From Gammaproteobacteria bacterium (GTDB lineage Bacteria; Pseudomonadota; Gammaproteobacteria; Thiohalospirales; Thiohalospiraceae): 64,000 bases of DNA. Under the pieces are notes generated by a model that searched no databases, was not told the DNA's origin, and saw nothing but the letters and a program-made list of their open reading frames with translations. Every line of letters begins with the position of its first letter. The stretch's first letter is position 1. The stretch spans positions 39,395 through 103,394 of the forward strand of contig WFXP01000080.1 in NCBI GenBank assembly GCA_015490535.1. Direction: 5' to 3'. Position numbers and translations under genes: made by a program. Positions 37,009 to 45,297 of this stretch are shown in pieces.

Positions 37009-37901
37009 CCCCGCAGGCCGGGTTTGCCGCCGGCTCCCATGCTGCTGCGCCGCCGGCGAATCTCGCTCACCATCCAGGCGAAGGAGAGCAGGATTATGGT
37101 GGCCCCGATAAACATGCCGATGAACAGGGAGTAGTCGAAGTAGTAGCCGTCCCTGACCGGATCGTAGGTGGTGCAGAAGAAGCGGATCCTGTTGACCAGA
37201 TCGGTGACAAAGGAGCCTGAACTCCGGGGTCGCCCCAGAACCAGCTCTTTCAGGGGCTCCACCAGTAGCGGTGTGTCGAACACCTGGCCGTATACCTGCC
37301 TGTAAACCTCGCCTTCCGCGGTGATTACCGTGGCCTGGATGATGTGATCAAAGCCGCGGGCGGACGGCAGATAGACGAGCCCCACGTCACGCGCCAGGGA
37401 TTTCATCTCCTCTGGGCCGATGCTGAACAGCAGCCAGCCGGCATCCTCGATCCCCTGCTGCCGGGCGAAATGGCGCATGGCGGATGGGGTATCCACGTTG
37501 GTATCGAAACCGATGGCGACCACCGAGAAGCTGTCGTGACCAAGGGCGGCGCGCGCCTTCTCCACCACCGTGGCGAGATGCCTGGTGGTCATGGGGCAGA
37601 TCTGGTAGCAGCTGGTGTATATCAGGCTGAGCACCATCGGTTTGCCGTGCAGCTGGGACATCCGGACCTGCTGACCGTCGGTAGCGGTCAGCAGATAGTC
37701 ACCCACCCGGTTACCGATGGCGCCTTGGCTTATGGCGAGGGCGTCGGCATATTCGAATTCGCCATCCGCAGCTCCACCCTCTCCGGGTGGAGCCTGTGCC
37801 CGCGCCAGGGCGGAGAGCGAGAGCAACAGCAGCAGACAGAGAGGCGCTATCCACCACAGGTATGGCGCTCCTGCTGCCACCGGACGCGCACACCGCATCA
37901 T
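37005..37901 (-). CDS. SCO1/SenC-type copper chaperone with extra C-terminal membrane helix
   Basis: 298 aa. The thioredoxin-like SCO core has the copper motif TSCYQICPMT (C98, C102) and the distal His in FDHIIQATVIT (H186). There is a signal or anchor at the N-terminus and a second helix near the C-terminus (FIGMFIGATIILLSFAWMV), longer than typical SCO. Role: CuA/CuB assembly of the adjacent oxidase in the periplasm. The ATG overlaps the ctaB stop, so it is last gene of the CuA oxidase operon. Confidence 0.85.
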   Translation of the reverse strand: MMRCARPVAAGAPYLWWIAPLCLLLLLSLSALARAQAPPGEGGAADGEFEYADALAISQGAIGNRVGDYLLTATDGQQVRMSQLHGKPMVLSLIYTSCYQICPMTTRHLATVVEKARAALGHDSFSVVAIGFDTNVDTPSAMRHFARQQGIEDAGWLLFSIGPEEMKSLARDVGLVYLPSARGFDHIIQATVITAEGEVYRQVYGQVFDTPLLVEPLKELVLGRPRSSGSFVTDLVNRIRFFCTTYDPVRDGYYFDYSLFIGMFIGATIILLSFAWMVSEIRRRRSSMGAGGKPGLRG

Positions 37902-38755
37902 CCCGCCAGCAGTCTGTCGATTACCGCGCCGCCCAGCAGCAGTACCAGTTGTACCAAAGAGGCGAAGAAGCTGCCCATGGCCACCCTGGAGGTAGGACGG
38001 CAGACCATCTGCAGGTTACGGTAGATGAAATAGCCGCCGCCGCTCACCGCGCCGGCCAGGTAGATCCAGCCCATGCCGTAGAAAAAGGGCAGGATCGAGA
38101 TCCCCACCAACAGTATCGTGTTGGCCAGGACCACCTGAGCGGCCCGCCGGTCTCCCACCACCACCGGCAGCATCGGGACGCCGGCCGCCACGTAATCCTG
38201 ATGGCGGGCGATGGCGAGGCTCCAGAAGTGGGAGGGTGTCCAGAAGAACAGCACCAGGGCGAGCATAAGCGGCACCGGCTCCACCGTGGGGGAGACCGCG
38301 GCCGCTCCCGCCAGCACCGCGAAGCTGCCGGAGGCGCCTCCCACAACGATGTTCAGCCAGGTGCGCCGTTTCAGCCATACGGTGTATACCACCGCATAGA
38401 AAAACGCCCCGAGGAAGATATAGAGGGCCGCCAGGCCATTCAGCACCAGCGCCGCGCCGCTCACCCCCGCCATCAGCATGAGCAGGATCAGCGCCACCCA
38501 GGCCGGTCCTTTCCGGAAAGAGCCGGTAACGAAGGGCCGGTCACCGGTGCGCTCCATGCGCCCGTCCAGATCCACCTCATAGTACTGGTTGAAGGCCCCG
38601 GCAGCCGCGGCGGAGATCAGGACCGCCAGGGCCAGTACCACCATCTCCCAACTGCCCAGGTCGCGCCCCGGGGTGACGGCCATGGCCGCCAGCGCGGTGA
38701 ACATCATCACCACGCCGATGCGGAGTTTGAACAGACTGACCAGCTGTTTGACCAT
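37898..38755 (-). CDS. ctaB: protoheme IX farnesyltransferase (heme O synthase)
   Basis: 285-aa UbiA-family enzyme making heme O from heme B and farnesyl diphosphate. Motifs NQYYEVDLDGRMERTGDRP and YTVWLKRRTWLNIVVGGASG are the family signatures, with about nine helices. It lies directly after the oxidase subunit I gene and before the SCO gene. With the divergent ctaA this gives heme A supply for the oxidase encoded here. Confidence 0.93.
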   Translation of the reverse strand: MVKQLVSLFKLRIGVVMMFTALAAMAVTPGRDLGSWEMVVLALAVLISAAAAGAFNQYYEVDLDGRMERTGDRPFVTGSFRKGPAWVALILLMLMAGVSGAALVLNGLAALYIFLGAFFYAVVYTVWLKRRTWLNIVVGGASGSFAVLAGAAAVSPTVEPVPLMLALVLFFWTPSHFWSLAIARHQDYVAAGVPMLPVVVGDRRAAQVVLANTILLVGISILPFFYGMGWIYLAGAVSGGGYFIYRNLQMVCRPTSRVAMGSFFASLVQLVLLLGGAVIDRLLAG

Positions 38756-38764
38756 GGCGGCGCT

Positions 38765-40501
38765 CTACCCCATCGGCCAGACGGAGGAGAGATAGTCCCA
38801 ATTGATAAAGTAGTAGATGACGAAGCAGACCAGCAGCAGCATGGCCAGGATGAAGGTGCCCGGCGCCTCGAACCCCGAGGAGCCATGCTGCTCCACCGGC
38901 AGCTTCTCCGCCCGCGCCAGAACCTCGGGCTGCTCGACATTATAGACGCTGGCCGCCATGGGCTTGATCCCGAAGCTCTCCAGTACCCCGGCGGAGGGCT
39001 CCAGCTTCTCGCCGAACAGCAGTGATCCCACCGTTACCACTATGTAGGCGGCCCCGCCGATCACTCCGAGGACCCCGCCAATGCCGGCGATCGCCATCAT
39101 CATGTAGGCGGTCCCCGGATACTCGAAGCTCAGCATGGCTCCGGTAAAGCCCATGTCCCAATGGCGGCGGGATACCCCAAGGGTGCCCGCCCCCAGCATG
39201 AACAGAACCAGCAGCACCATTCCCGCGCCGAACAGGTAAGGCTGCCACTGGGCCAGCTTGGGCATGAACAGCTTGCGCCGGAACAGCACCGGAATAAGCA
39301 GATAGGTCAGCGCCATGAAGGTCAGGGTGGTTCCCACCGCCACGGTGGCGTGGAAATGGGCCGGAACATATATGGTGTTGTGGATGATCAGGTTGATCTG
39401 CTCCGTTCCCATCACCACTCCGCTGATGCCTCCCAGGAATCCGAAAACAATCAGCGAGATGAAGAATCCGGAGAATACCGGATTATCCCACGGGGCCTTG
39501 CGCAGCCACTCGAACAGCCCCTTGGTAAGCCCCTTGTTGCGCTGCGCCACCTCCATGGCTCCGGGAACGGTCAGGCCATGGATCATGCTGGCCAGAACCG
39601 CCAGGTACATGGCATAGCTGGTGTTGAATATCTTCCACTCGACACCCATGCCGGGATCCACCAGAATATGATGGGCACTGGCGAGTTGCAGGAACAGTAT
39701 GTAGAGCAGGAAGGCGAAGCGGCTGACCTTCTCCGACATGGGGCGCGCGCCGAACAGAATCCCGATGATGAGATACCATATCGAGATATGGGCTGACACG
39801 TTGATCTGCTGGGATGAGTGCCCCAGCGCCCACCATACCACCCGGTACACCTCCGCATCTATGTGGCTTATGTAACCGATGGACCACAGGAATGTGGGGA
39901 TCAGGACGATCGCCCCGGAGGCGATGGTGAAGATGGCGATGATACAGGCGGTCAGGGCGCCGAAGGTCACCAGGGGCACGGAGCCCTGATAGGTCTTCTC
40001 CTCCTTCGCTATGACCAGGGTTCCGAGAAACATGAAGCAGACGATCAAGGCACCCACGGCAAACAGGATCAGTCCCAGGTAGAAGTGGGGTTGAGCCTGC
40101 ATCGGAACATATGAGGTCATCATCACGCTGGACTTGCCACTGAACACGGCAATGTTGTTCATTACCGCGCCGATGACCATCAGGGCAAACGCCACCCAGC
40201 CCCAGCGGGGCGCCGCCAGGCGACAGCGCAGCAGGGTGGAGGAGGCGAAGTAGAGGACCGCCATCTCGAAGAAGATGATCCAGAAGATGAGGGCATTGAT
40301 GCCATGGGAGGTCAACGCGGTGTAGAACATATCCGCCGGCAGCAGATGGATGGTCTGCCACCGGGTCAGAATGACCCCCAGGGCCATGATGCCGGCCACC
40401 AGCAGACAGACCACACCGGCCACCGCGTTCACCTTCATCAGCTGCTCGGCAGATCTGTCGAAATAGAAACCCGAATCGGGACAAACTCGAAATTGCGCCA
40501 T
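38765..40501 (-). CDS. heme-copper oxidase subunit I lacking the active-site tyrosine motif (NO reductase-like)
   Basis: 578 aa with about 12-14 helices. Low-spin heme His H66 (TALTSHGINALIFW), CuB ligands H228 and H277/H278 (SAHHILVDPG), and heme ligands H382/H384 (YVPAHFHATVAVG) are all present. The usual GHPEVY is replaced by GHSSQQ (227-232), so the crosslinked Tyr needed by O2 reductases is missing. With a CuA subunit II, a 54-aa single-helix subunit, SCO and heme O/A synthases this resembles the eNOR/sNOR (norSY-senC) type systems as I recall them; exact class is unproven. I chose the ATG with GGAG upstream (MAQFRVCPDSG). A DNR-type box precedes the operon. Confidence 0.75.
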   Translation of the reverse strand: MAQFRVCPDSGFYFDRSAEQLMKVNAVAGVVCLLVAGIMALGVILTRWQTIHLLPADMFYTALTSHGINALIFWIIFFEMAVLYFASSTLLRCRLAAPRWGWVAFALMVIGAVMNNIAVFSGKSSVMMTSYVPMQAQPHFYLGLILFAVGALIVCFMFLGTLVIAKEEKTYQGSVPLVTFGALTACIIAIFTIASGAIVLIPTFLWSIGYISHIDAEVYRVVWWALGHSSQQINVSAHISIWYLIIGILFGARPMSEKVSRFAFLLYILFLQLASAHHILVDPGMGVEWKIFNTSYAMYLAVLASMIHGLTVPGAMEVAQRNKGLTKGLFEWLRKAPWDNPVFSGFFISLIVFGFLGGISGVVMGTEQINLIIHNTIYVPAHFHATVAVGTTLTFMALTYLLIPVLFRRKLFMPKLAQWQPYLFGAGMVLLVLFMLGAGTLGVSRRHWDMGFTGAMLSFEYPGTAYMMMAIAGIGGVLGVIGGAAYIVVTVGSLLFGEKLEPSAGVLESFGIKPMAASVYNVEQPEVLARAEKLPVEQHGSSGFEAPGTFILAMLLLVCFVIYYFINWDYLSSVWPMG

Positions 40502-40506
40502 TTTCG

Positions 40507-41043
40507 TTACTCCTTCACGATGATCTTGCCCAGCATCGTGTGATGGCCAATGCCGCAATACTCGTTGCAGACTATGGCGTAGTCACCAGCTTGATCAGGC
40601 GTGATGTTTATAACCATTTCGTACCCAGGAACTATCTGCAGATTGATGTTGACCGGCTGGATGGAGAGCCCGTGCTGCCAGTCCAGGGATGAGATATGCA
40701 GGCGATAGCTCTGGTCTTTCTGCAGCTCCAGAATGGGGTACCACTGCCACAGGCGGCCGGCCAGATAGACATCTTCGCCGGCCGGAGGGCTCACGATGGG
40801 TATTCCCTTCTCTTCGCCGGTCTTGTACTTCTCTACCATGGCGTCGACCCGTGCCTGGAACTTGGCCGGAGTGGTCTGGTAGGCCTCGCTGGAGAGATTC
40901 TGCTTCCCGTAGACATGCCAGTAGGGCATCATGAAAAACATGATCAGACACCACACCAGGGCGATGCCTATCCACAATACCTCGTCTTTGCCGACCGGTG
41001 TCTTCCACCAGATTCGGTCGGCGGGGGGCTGAAATGAAGTCAT
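40507..41043 (-). CDS. oxidase subunit II with CuA site
   Basis: 178 aa. One N-terminal helix (EVLWIGIALVWCLIMFFMMPYW) and a cupredoxin domain. CuA ligands are visible: His in SLDWQHGLSIQP, then CNEYCGIGHHTM supplying two Cys, the Glu, a His and the Met. It accepts electrons from a periplasmic cytochrome c or cupredoxin and passes them to subunit I. Only one helix and short length resemble B-type or NorS-like subunits. GGAGGAG precedes the ATG; five bases separate it from subunit I. Confidence 0.85.
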   Translation of the reverse strand: MTSFQPPADRIWWKTPVGKDEVLWIGIALVWCLIMFFMMPYWHVYGKQNLSSEAYQTTPAKFQARVDAMVEKYKTGEEKGIPIVSPPAGEDVYLAGRLWQWYPILELQKDQSYRLHISSLDWQHGLSIQPVNINLQIVPGYEMVINITPDQAGDYAIVCNEYCGIGHHTMLGKIIVKE

Positions 41044-41058
41044 CGGGTTTCTCCTCCC

Positions 41059-41223
41059 TCATTCCGCAATCGGCAGATTGGCGATCTCCATCACCCCCCA
41101 CACGATATAGAAAACGGCGGGGATGGTGATGCCCAGAAAGAGCAGCAGAAAGTGGTTGTCGAGCAGACGTTGCCAGAAGGGGATCCGCTCTGGTTTGTCG
41201 TCGGGGTGTGGTTGTTCGGCCAT
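41059..41223 (-). CDS. 54-aa single-helix oxidase small subunit
   Basis: A short gene, MAEQPHPDDKPERIPFWQRL then one hydrophobic helix (FLLLFLGITIPAVFYIVWGVM) and a short end. It is the first gene of the CuA oxidase operon, 15 bp before subunit II, with GGAGACC upstream of its ATG. Position and build match subunit IIa-type small subunits of B-type or NOR-like oxidases. No sequence family recognised. Confidence 0.7.
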   Translation of the reverse strand: MAEQPHPDDKPERIPFWQRLLDNHFLLLFLGITIPAVFYIVWGVMEIANLPIAE

Positions 41224-41306
41224 GGTGGTCTCCTGTTGGTATCTGACAGTGCATGGATATACTTTTGGATTTGCAGCCAGCCTAGCCGCCGTGCGGCATG
41301 ATATCC

Positions 41307-41320
41307 TTGATGTAGGTCAA
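41307..41320 (-). promoter_or_regulatory. FNR/DNR-type box between the CuA oxidase operon and ctaA
   Basis: TTGATGTAGGTCAA has both half sites TTGAT and GTCAA. Towards the oxidase operon a TAGGCT hexamer follows after 22 bp, the class II spacing (site centred at -41.5). The start codon of the first oxidase gene is about 84 bp away. It could also act on the divergent ctaA gene. Confidence 0.75.
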
Positions 41321-41457
41321 ATCGCCCGGCTTTGTGAGAGATGGCGCACAACTGCCGGCGCTTTTGATTCCGGTCAATTCGGGCTGGTCCGGCAACCGGT
41401 AGGATCAGGCGGAGTGCAGGTGGTATGCGCCTGGATTTGACTGGCTGGAGGAGTCCG

Positions 41458-42573
41458 ATGTCCGTAACCACTGAGATTACCGGCGAGAGGCATGTTTATA
41501 TGACTGATAACGATCAGAGGGTGGTTGCTGTCTGGCTGCTTGTCTGTTGCGCGGTCATCTTTGCCATGATCGTTCTGGGAGGGGTTACCCGCCTGACCGG
41601 CTCGGGTCTGTCCATGGTCCAGTGGCAGCCCATCATGGGGGTACTGCCCCCCCTGAACCAGGAGGATTGGGAGCACACCTTCTCCCTCTATCAACAGTTT
41701 CCCGAATACAAGATTAAGAACCTTCACATGACCCTGGAGGAGTTCAAGGGGATCTTCTGGCTGGAGTATGCCCACCGTCTGCTGGGGCGGCTAATCGGGG
41801 TTATTTTCCTTGTTCCGTTTCTCTTCTTCCTGCTGCGGGGCATGCTCAGCGCCGCTCTGGTGCCCAAGTTGCTGGCCATGTTCATTCTGGGGGGGCTGCA
41901 GGGGTTGATGGGGTGGTACATGGTCAAGAGTGGTCTGGTTGACGATCCCCGTGTCAGCCAGTACCGCCTTACCGCCCATCTGGGATTGGCGGTGATAATA
42001 TACGGCTACCTGCTCTGGACGGCTCTCGATCTGCTGCTGGGGCGGCGTGGCCGCCCCCGTGCCGATTTCCAGGATGATCCGGCGGGGAATCCGCTGCGTT
42101 TTTCCACCTTGATCACCGGGCTGGTCTTTCTGACCATTCTCTCCGGTGGTTTCGTGGCCGGAACCAGGGCGGGATTCACCTTCAACACCTTTCCGCTGAT
42201 GGCTGGACAGCTCTACCCTGAAGGGATGTATGTGATGCAGCCGTGGTGGAAAAACTGGTTCGAAAATATCGCCACCATACAGTTTAACCACAGGGTTCTG
42301 GCGACGCTGCTGTTTCTGCTAATCCCGTTGTTCTGGTGGAGCAGCATCCGCAGGACCGTATCGGGAGAGCTCCGCATGGCGCTTCATCTTCTGGTGGTGG
42401 CGCTGATGGTACAGATTGTTCTGGGGATAACGACCCTGCTGTATGCGGTGCCGGTTCCCCTGGCCGCCGCCCATCAGGCCGGCGCCATGGTGCTGTTTAC
42501 CGTTGCGCTCTATTTGAGCAACCGTAGCAGAACCGTAACCATTCAGCATGGTATTGAAACAACAGGCCGGTAA
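41458..42573 (+). CDS. ctaA: heme A synthase
   Basis: 371-aa COX15/CtaA protein with eight helices that oxidises heme O to heme A. Motifs: VLGGVTRLTGSGLSMVQWQP near the start, EYAHRLLGRLIG, GFVAGTRAGFTFNTFPLM and FNHRVLATLLF; the paired His of each half (EYAHR, FNHR and later AAAHQ) are present. I chose the ATG with GGAGGAG eight bases upstream. It is divergent from the CuA oxidase operon and shares its DNR-type control region. Its last codons run into an S-family repeat. Confidence 0.93.
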   Translation: MSVTTEITGERHVYMTDNDQRVVAVWLLVCCAVIFAMIVLGGVTRLTGSGLSMVQWQPIMGVLPPLNQEDWEHTFSLYQQFPEYKIKNLHMTLEEFKGIFWLEYAHRLLGRLIGVIFLVPFLFFLLRGMLSAALVPKLLAMFILGGLQGLMGWYMVKSGLVDDPRVSQYRLTAHLGLAVIIYGYLLWTALDLLLGRRGRPRADFQDDPAGNPLRFSTLITGLVFLTILSGGFVAGTRAGFTFNTFPLMAGQLYPEGMYVMQPWWKNWFENIATIQFNHRVLATLLFLLIPLFWWSSIRRTVSGELRMALHLLVVALMVQIVLGITTLLYAVPVPLAAAHQAGAMVLFTVALYLSNRSRTVTIQHGIETTGR

Positions 42574-42690
42574 CCGTTCAGATCGCCCCTGAAATCGGTT
42601 AGTTCAAGGCGAACAATGGGAGTTTACGAGGGTAAATGACCATTTTGCAACGCCGCAATGGCGGATTTCATGGGTGAGCTGAATAGTTAC
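42570..42690. repeat. S-family element, copy 3 (short form)
   Basis: 121 bp from GTAACCGTTCAGATCG to GAGCTGAATAGTTAC, inverted relative to S1 and lacking the ~30-bp extension seen in S1 and S4. Its first bases overlap the end of ctaA (stop at 42571-42573 within GTAACC), so the insertion contributes the ctaA stop codon. No clear target duplication is visible. Confidence 0.8.
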
Positions 42691-42711
42691 GCAGAACCTT
42701 GCGTTCTCTCA

Positions 42712-42751
42712 AGTGGATACTCCGCCGGCTGAAGCCGGTGGAGTATCCACT
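42712..42751. terminator. strong hairpin between convergent ctaA and dnr-like genes
   Basis: AGTGGATACTCCGCCGGC pairs with GCCGGTGGAGTATCCACT over 18 positions (one mismatch or wobble), loop TGAA. It sits 16 bp from the stop of the regulator gene. There is no long T-run on either strand, so it is more a bidirectional RNA-stabilising or weakly terminating structure. Confidence 0.6.
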
Positions 42752-42766
42752 GTTCAGGGCCTTCGG

Positions 42767-43462
42767 TTAGTGGCTCTCGAAGCAGCGCATCCCCTCCACA
42801 TCCAGGATGTGGATGGTGCTGCCGTTTACCTCCAGAAGACCTTTCTGGCTCAGGGTCTTCAGGATCCGGGAGAAGGTCTCGGGCTTGATGGAGAGCCGCG
42901 ATGCCAGAACCTGCTTGGAGGTGGTCAACTGGACATAGGCCTCGCTGGCCCTGCAGTCGGCGATCTGGCGCAGCAGGTAGTTTACCAGCCGGAAGGTGGC
43001 GTTCTGCAGGGTGAGGTTGTCGATCTCGTTGACGAACGTGTGCAGCCGGTAGCTCATGTCCGCCATGAGCCGGAAACAGGTCTCCCTGGAATCGTAAAGA
43101 ATCTGCAAAAAAGTTGCGCTGTCCACCGCCAGTACCCGGCTTTTCATCAATGCTTCCGCGTTCACCGGATAGACCCGCTTTTTCATGAAAATGACCGCCT
43201 CGGCAAATGGCTGGCCGGGGTGGATTATCTCGATTACATGCTCGGTTCCCTCCAGGGAGAGCCTGGACAGCTTGATCTGTCCGCTGCACAGGCGGAAAAA
43301 ACGCTCCGCCGGCTGGTCCTGCTGGAACAGGATCTCCCCCTCTGCGAGGTTGAGAATGCGGGAGTGGCGCGCGATCAGGGTGAGCTGCTCCGGCGATAGC
43401 GCGGAGAACAGGATGTGCTTGCGTAGCTCGGATACTGTCTCGGAGAGTCTCCTGTTGACCAT
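42767..43462 (-). CDS. dnr: Crp/Fnr-family regulator, DNR-like
   Basis: 231 aa: N-terminal cyclic-nucleotide-binding-like beta-roll (~20-130), dimer helix, C-terminal winged HTH with recognition helix ETFSR (195-199), which fits TTGAT half sites. The FNR N-terminal Cys cluster is missing, so it is not an oxygen-sensing FNR; the DNR group senses NO, probably via heme. Four matching palindromes occur in this window upstream of respiratory operons. Located directly downstream of cysG on the same strand (10-bp gap). Confidence 0.82.
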   Translation of the reverse strand: MVNRRLSETVSELRKHILFSALSPEQLTLIARHSRILNLAEGEILFQQDQPAERFFRLCSGQIKLSRLSLEGTEHVIEIIHPGQPFAEAVIFMKKRVYPVNAEALMKSRVLAVDSATFLQILYDSRETCFRLMADMSYRLHTFVNEIDNLTLQNATFRLVNYLLRQIADCRASEAYVQLTTSKQVLASRLSIKPETFSRILKTLSQKGLLEVNGSTIHILDVEGMRCFESH

Positions 43463-43472
43463 ACCGGGCCCC

Positions 43473-44855
43473 TCAGGTGTGGTACCAGTTGAGTTTGTCG
43501 CGCAGCCGGACCACCTCTCCCACCATGATCAGGGTGGGCGGCCGCGGCTTCTCCCGCGCCGCGATTTCCGCGAGGGTGGCAATGGTTCCGGTGAATACCC
43601 GCTGCTGCGGTGTGGTGCCCTGCTGCACCAGCGCCGCCGGCATCTCGGGCGGAACGCCGTGCTCCACCAGCTTGCGGCAGATCAGTGGCAGGCCGTGCAG
43701 TCCCATGTAGAATACGACGGTCTGATTGGGTTGTGCCAGCATCTCCCAGTTCAGATCCAGATGGTCATCTTTCAGGTGGCCGGTGACGAATACGGCCGCG
43801 TGGGCGTAATCCCGGTGGGTGATGGGGATCCCGGCGTAGGAGGCGCAGCCGGAGGCGGCGGTAATGCCGGGAACCACCTGGAACGGGATCCCCTGCTCCG
43901 CAAGGGTGTCGATCTCCTCACCGCCGCGCCCGAAGATGAAGGGATCACCACCCTTGAGCCGCACCACCCGCTTGCCCTGCCGCGCCAGCTTCACCAGCAG
44001 CCGGTTGATCTCCCCCTGGCTCAAGGTGTGGTGGCTGTTCTCCTTGCCGGCGTAGATACGCTCCGCGTCCCGCCGCACCAGATCCAGGATCGGCTCGGCC
44101 ACCAGCCGATCATAGACCACGACATCGGCGCGCTGCATGAGCCGCAGGGCGCGGAAGGTGAGCAGATCCGGGTCGCCGGGTCCTCCGCCGATCAGATATA
44201 CCTCGCCAGCCTCTCCCGAGGGCCGTTTTTCGGCCAGCGCCTGCTCCATGAGGCGGTCGGCCTCCTCCAGATGGCCGGAAAAGACCCGCTCCGCCACACC
44301 TCCCTGCAGTACATCCTCCCAGAAACGGCGCCGTGCGGTGGTGTCGGAGAATCTCTGTTTCACCCGCTCCCGGTAGCGGCTGGCCAGCTCCGCCAGACGG
44401 CCGTAGCCGGCCGGAATGAGGGACTCCAGACGGGCGCGGATCAGGCGCGCCAGCACCGGCGAGGCCCCGCCGGTGGAGACCGCGGCTATCACCGGCGAGC
44501 GGTCGATGATGGAGGGCATGATGAAGCTGCTCAGCTCCGGCTGGTCCACCACGTTCACCGGAGTTCCGCTCCGTTGGGCCTCGCGGGAGATCCGGCGGTT
44601 CAGTCCGGCATCGTCGGTGGCTGCGACCACCAAGGTTGCCTGGCCCAGATCCTCTTTCCGGTACTCCCGCGCTTCGTGGTTGATGGCCTGTTGTTGTTTC
44701 AGCGAGCTAAGGGTCGGGCCCAGCCCGGGCGCGATCACCCTGATACGGGCGCCCGCGCGCAGCAGCAGTCCCGCCTTGCGGCCGGCCACCTCGCCACCGC
44801 CTACCACGAGGCACGGTTTGTCCCTGATGTCGAGAAATATGGGCAGCAGTTCCAT
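43473..44855 (-). CDS. cysG: siroheme synthase (trifunctional CysG)
   Basis: 460 aa. The N-terminal ~210 residues are the NAD-dependent precorrin-2 dehydrogenase/ferrochelatase ([37 protein letters not shown] with the conserved Ser). The C-terminal ~245 residues are uroporphyrinogen III methyltransferase ([58 protein letters not shown]). The product siroheme feeds sulfite/nitrite reductases and, through NirDLGH, heme d1. This can explain why no separate nirE lies in the nir operon. Confidence 0.95.
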   Translation of the reverse strand: MELLPIFLDIRDKPCLVVGGGEVAGRKAGLLLRAGARIRVIAPGLGPTLSSLKQQQAINHEAREYRKEDLGQATLVVAATDDAGLNRRISREAQRSGTPVNVVDQPELSSFIMPSIIDRSPVIAAVSTGGASPVLARLIRARLESLIPAGYGRLAELASRYRERVKQRFSDTTARRRFWEDVLQGGVAERVFSGHLEEADRLMEQALAEKRPSGEAGEVYLIGGGPGDPDLLTFRALRLMQRADVVVYDRLVAEPILDLVRRDAERIYAGKENSHHTLSQGEINRLLVKLARQGKRVVRLKGGDPFIFGRGGEEIDTLAEQGIPFQVVPGITAASGCASYAGIPITHRDYAHAAVFVTGHLKDDHLDLNWEMLAQPNQTVVFYMGLHGLPLICRKLVEHGVPPEMPAALVQQGTTPQQRVFTGTIATLAEIAAREKPRPPTLIMVGEVVRLRDKLNWYHT

Positions 44856-44935
44856 GGGCAGAGTGAGCGTTGCTTATTCTCCGGCCGGCCGGTCGTGTTC
44901 CATTATACCTGTCGGCGGGGGTTGTGTCTGTTGCC

Positions 44936-45205
44936 GGGGCTTCCCCAAATCGTGTGGGTAAAATGGCAAATCACCGCGTAGCGGCTTTGTCCTTGACAGG
45001 CGGAATGCACGCCACATACTCGGTAACCAGAAGGGGATTGGGGCTGTCTGGCTGGGGACTGGCGGATATCCACCACCTGTGCCAATTGCAACTGCTCCGG
45101 CTATCCCAAACTCTCCCCAATCCCCTTCTGCCGACCATCTTCCGGCGTGCATTCCGCCTGTCAAGGATGATTTGCCATTTCACCCACACGATCTGGGGAA
45201 GCTCC
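44936..45205. repeat. R-family palindromic element, copy 6
   Basis: 270 bp. Arms GGGGCTTCCCCAAATCGTG and CACGATCTGGGGAAGCTCC. The flanks CTGTTGCC (44928-44935) and CTGTTACC (45206-45213) match at 7 of 8, a probable target duplication. It lies between cysG and the nirN end. Confidence 0.87.
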
Positions 45206-45297
45206 CTGTTACCAGAACAAGCGATGACGAAGCCTCATGCAGCGAGTCTCCGGGCAGTCAGCACGCAAGGCGCGGCGGAGCGGGGAGAGGTTGGCCC

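Noticed and set aside
38765..41223. Ordinary aa3-type O2 reductase
   Set aside because: Heme A synthesis genes are adjacent, but subunit I lacks the HPEVY tyrosine motif and subunit II has a single helix and is short.
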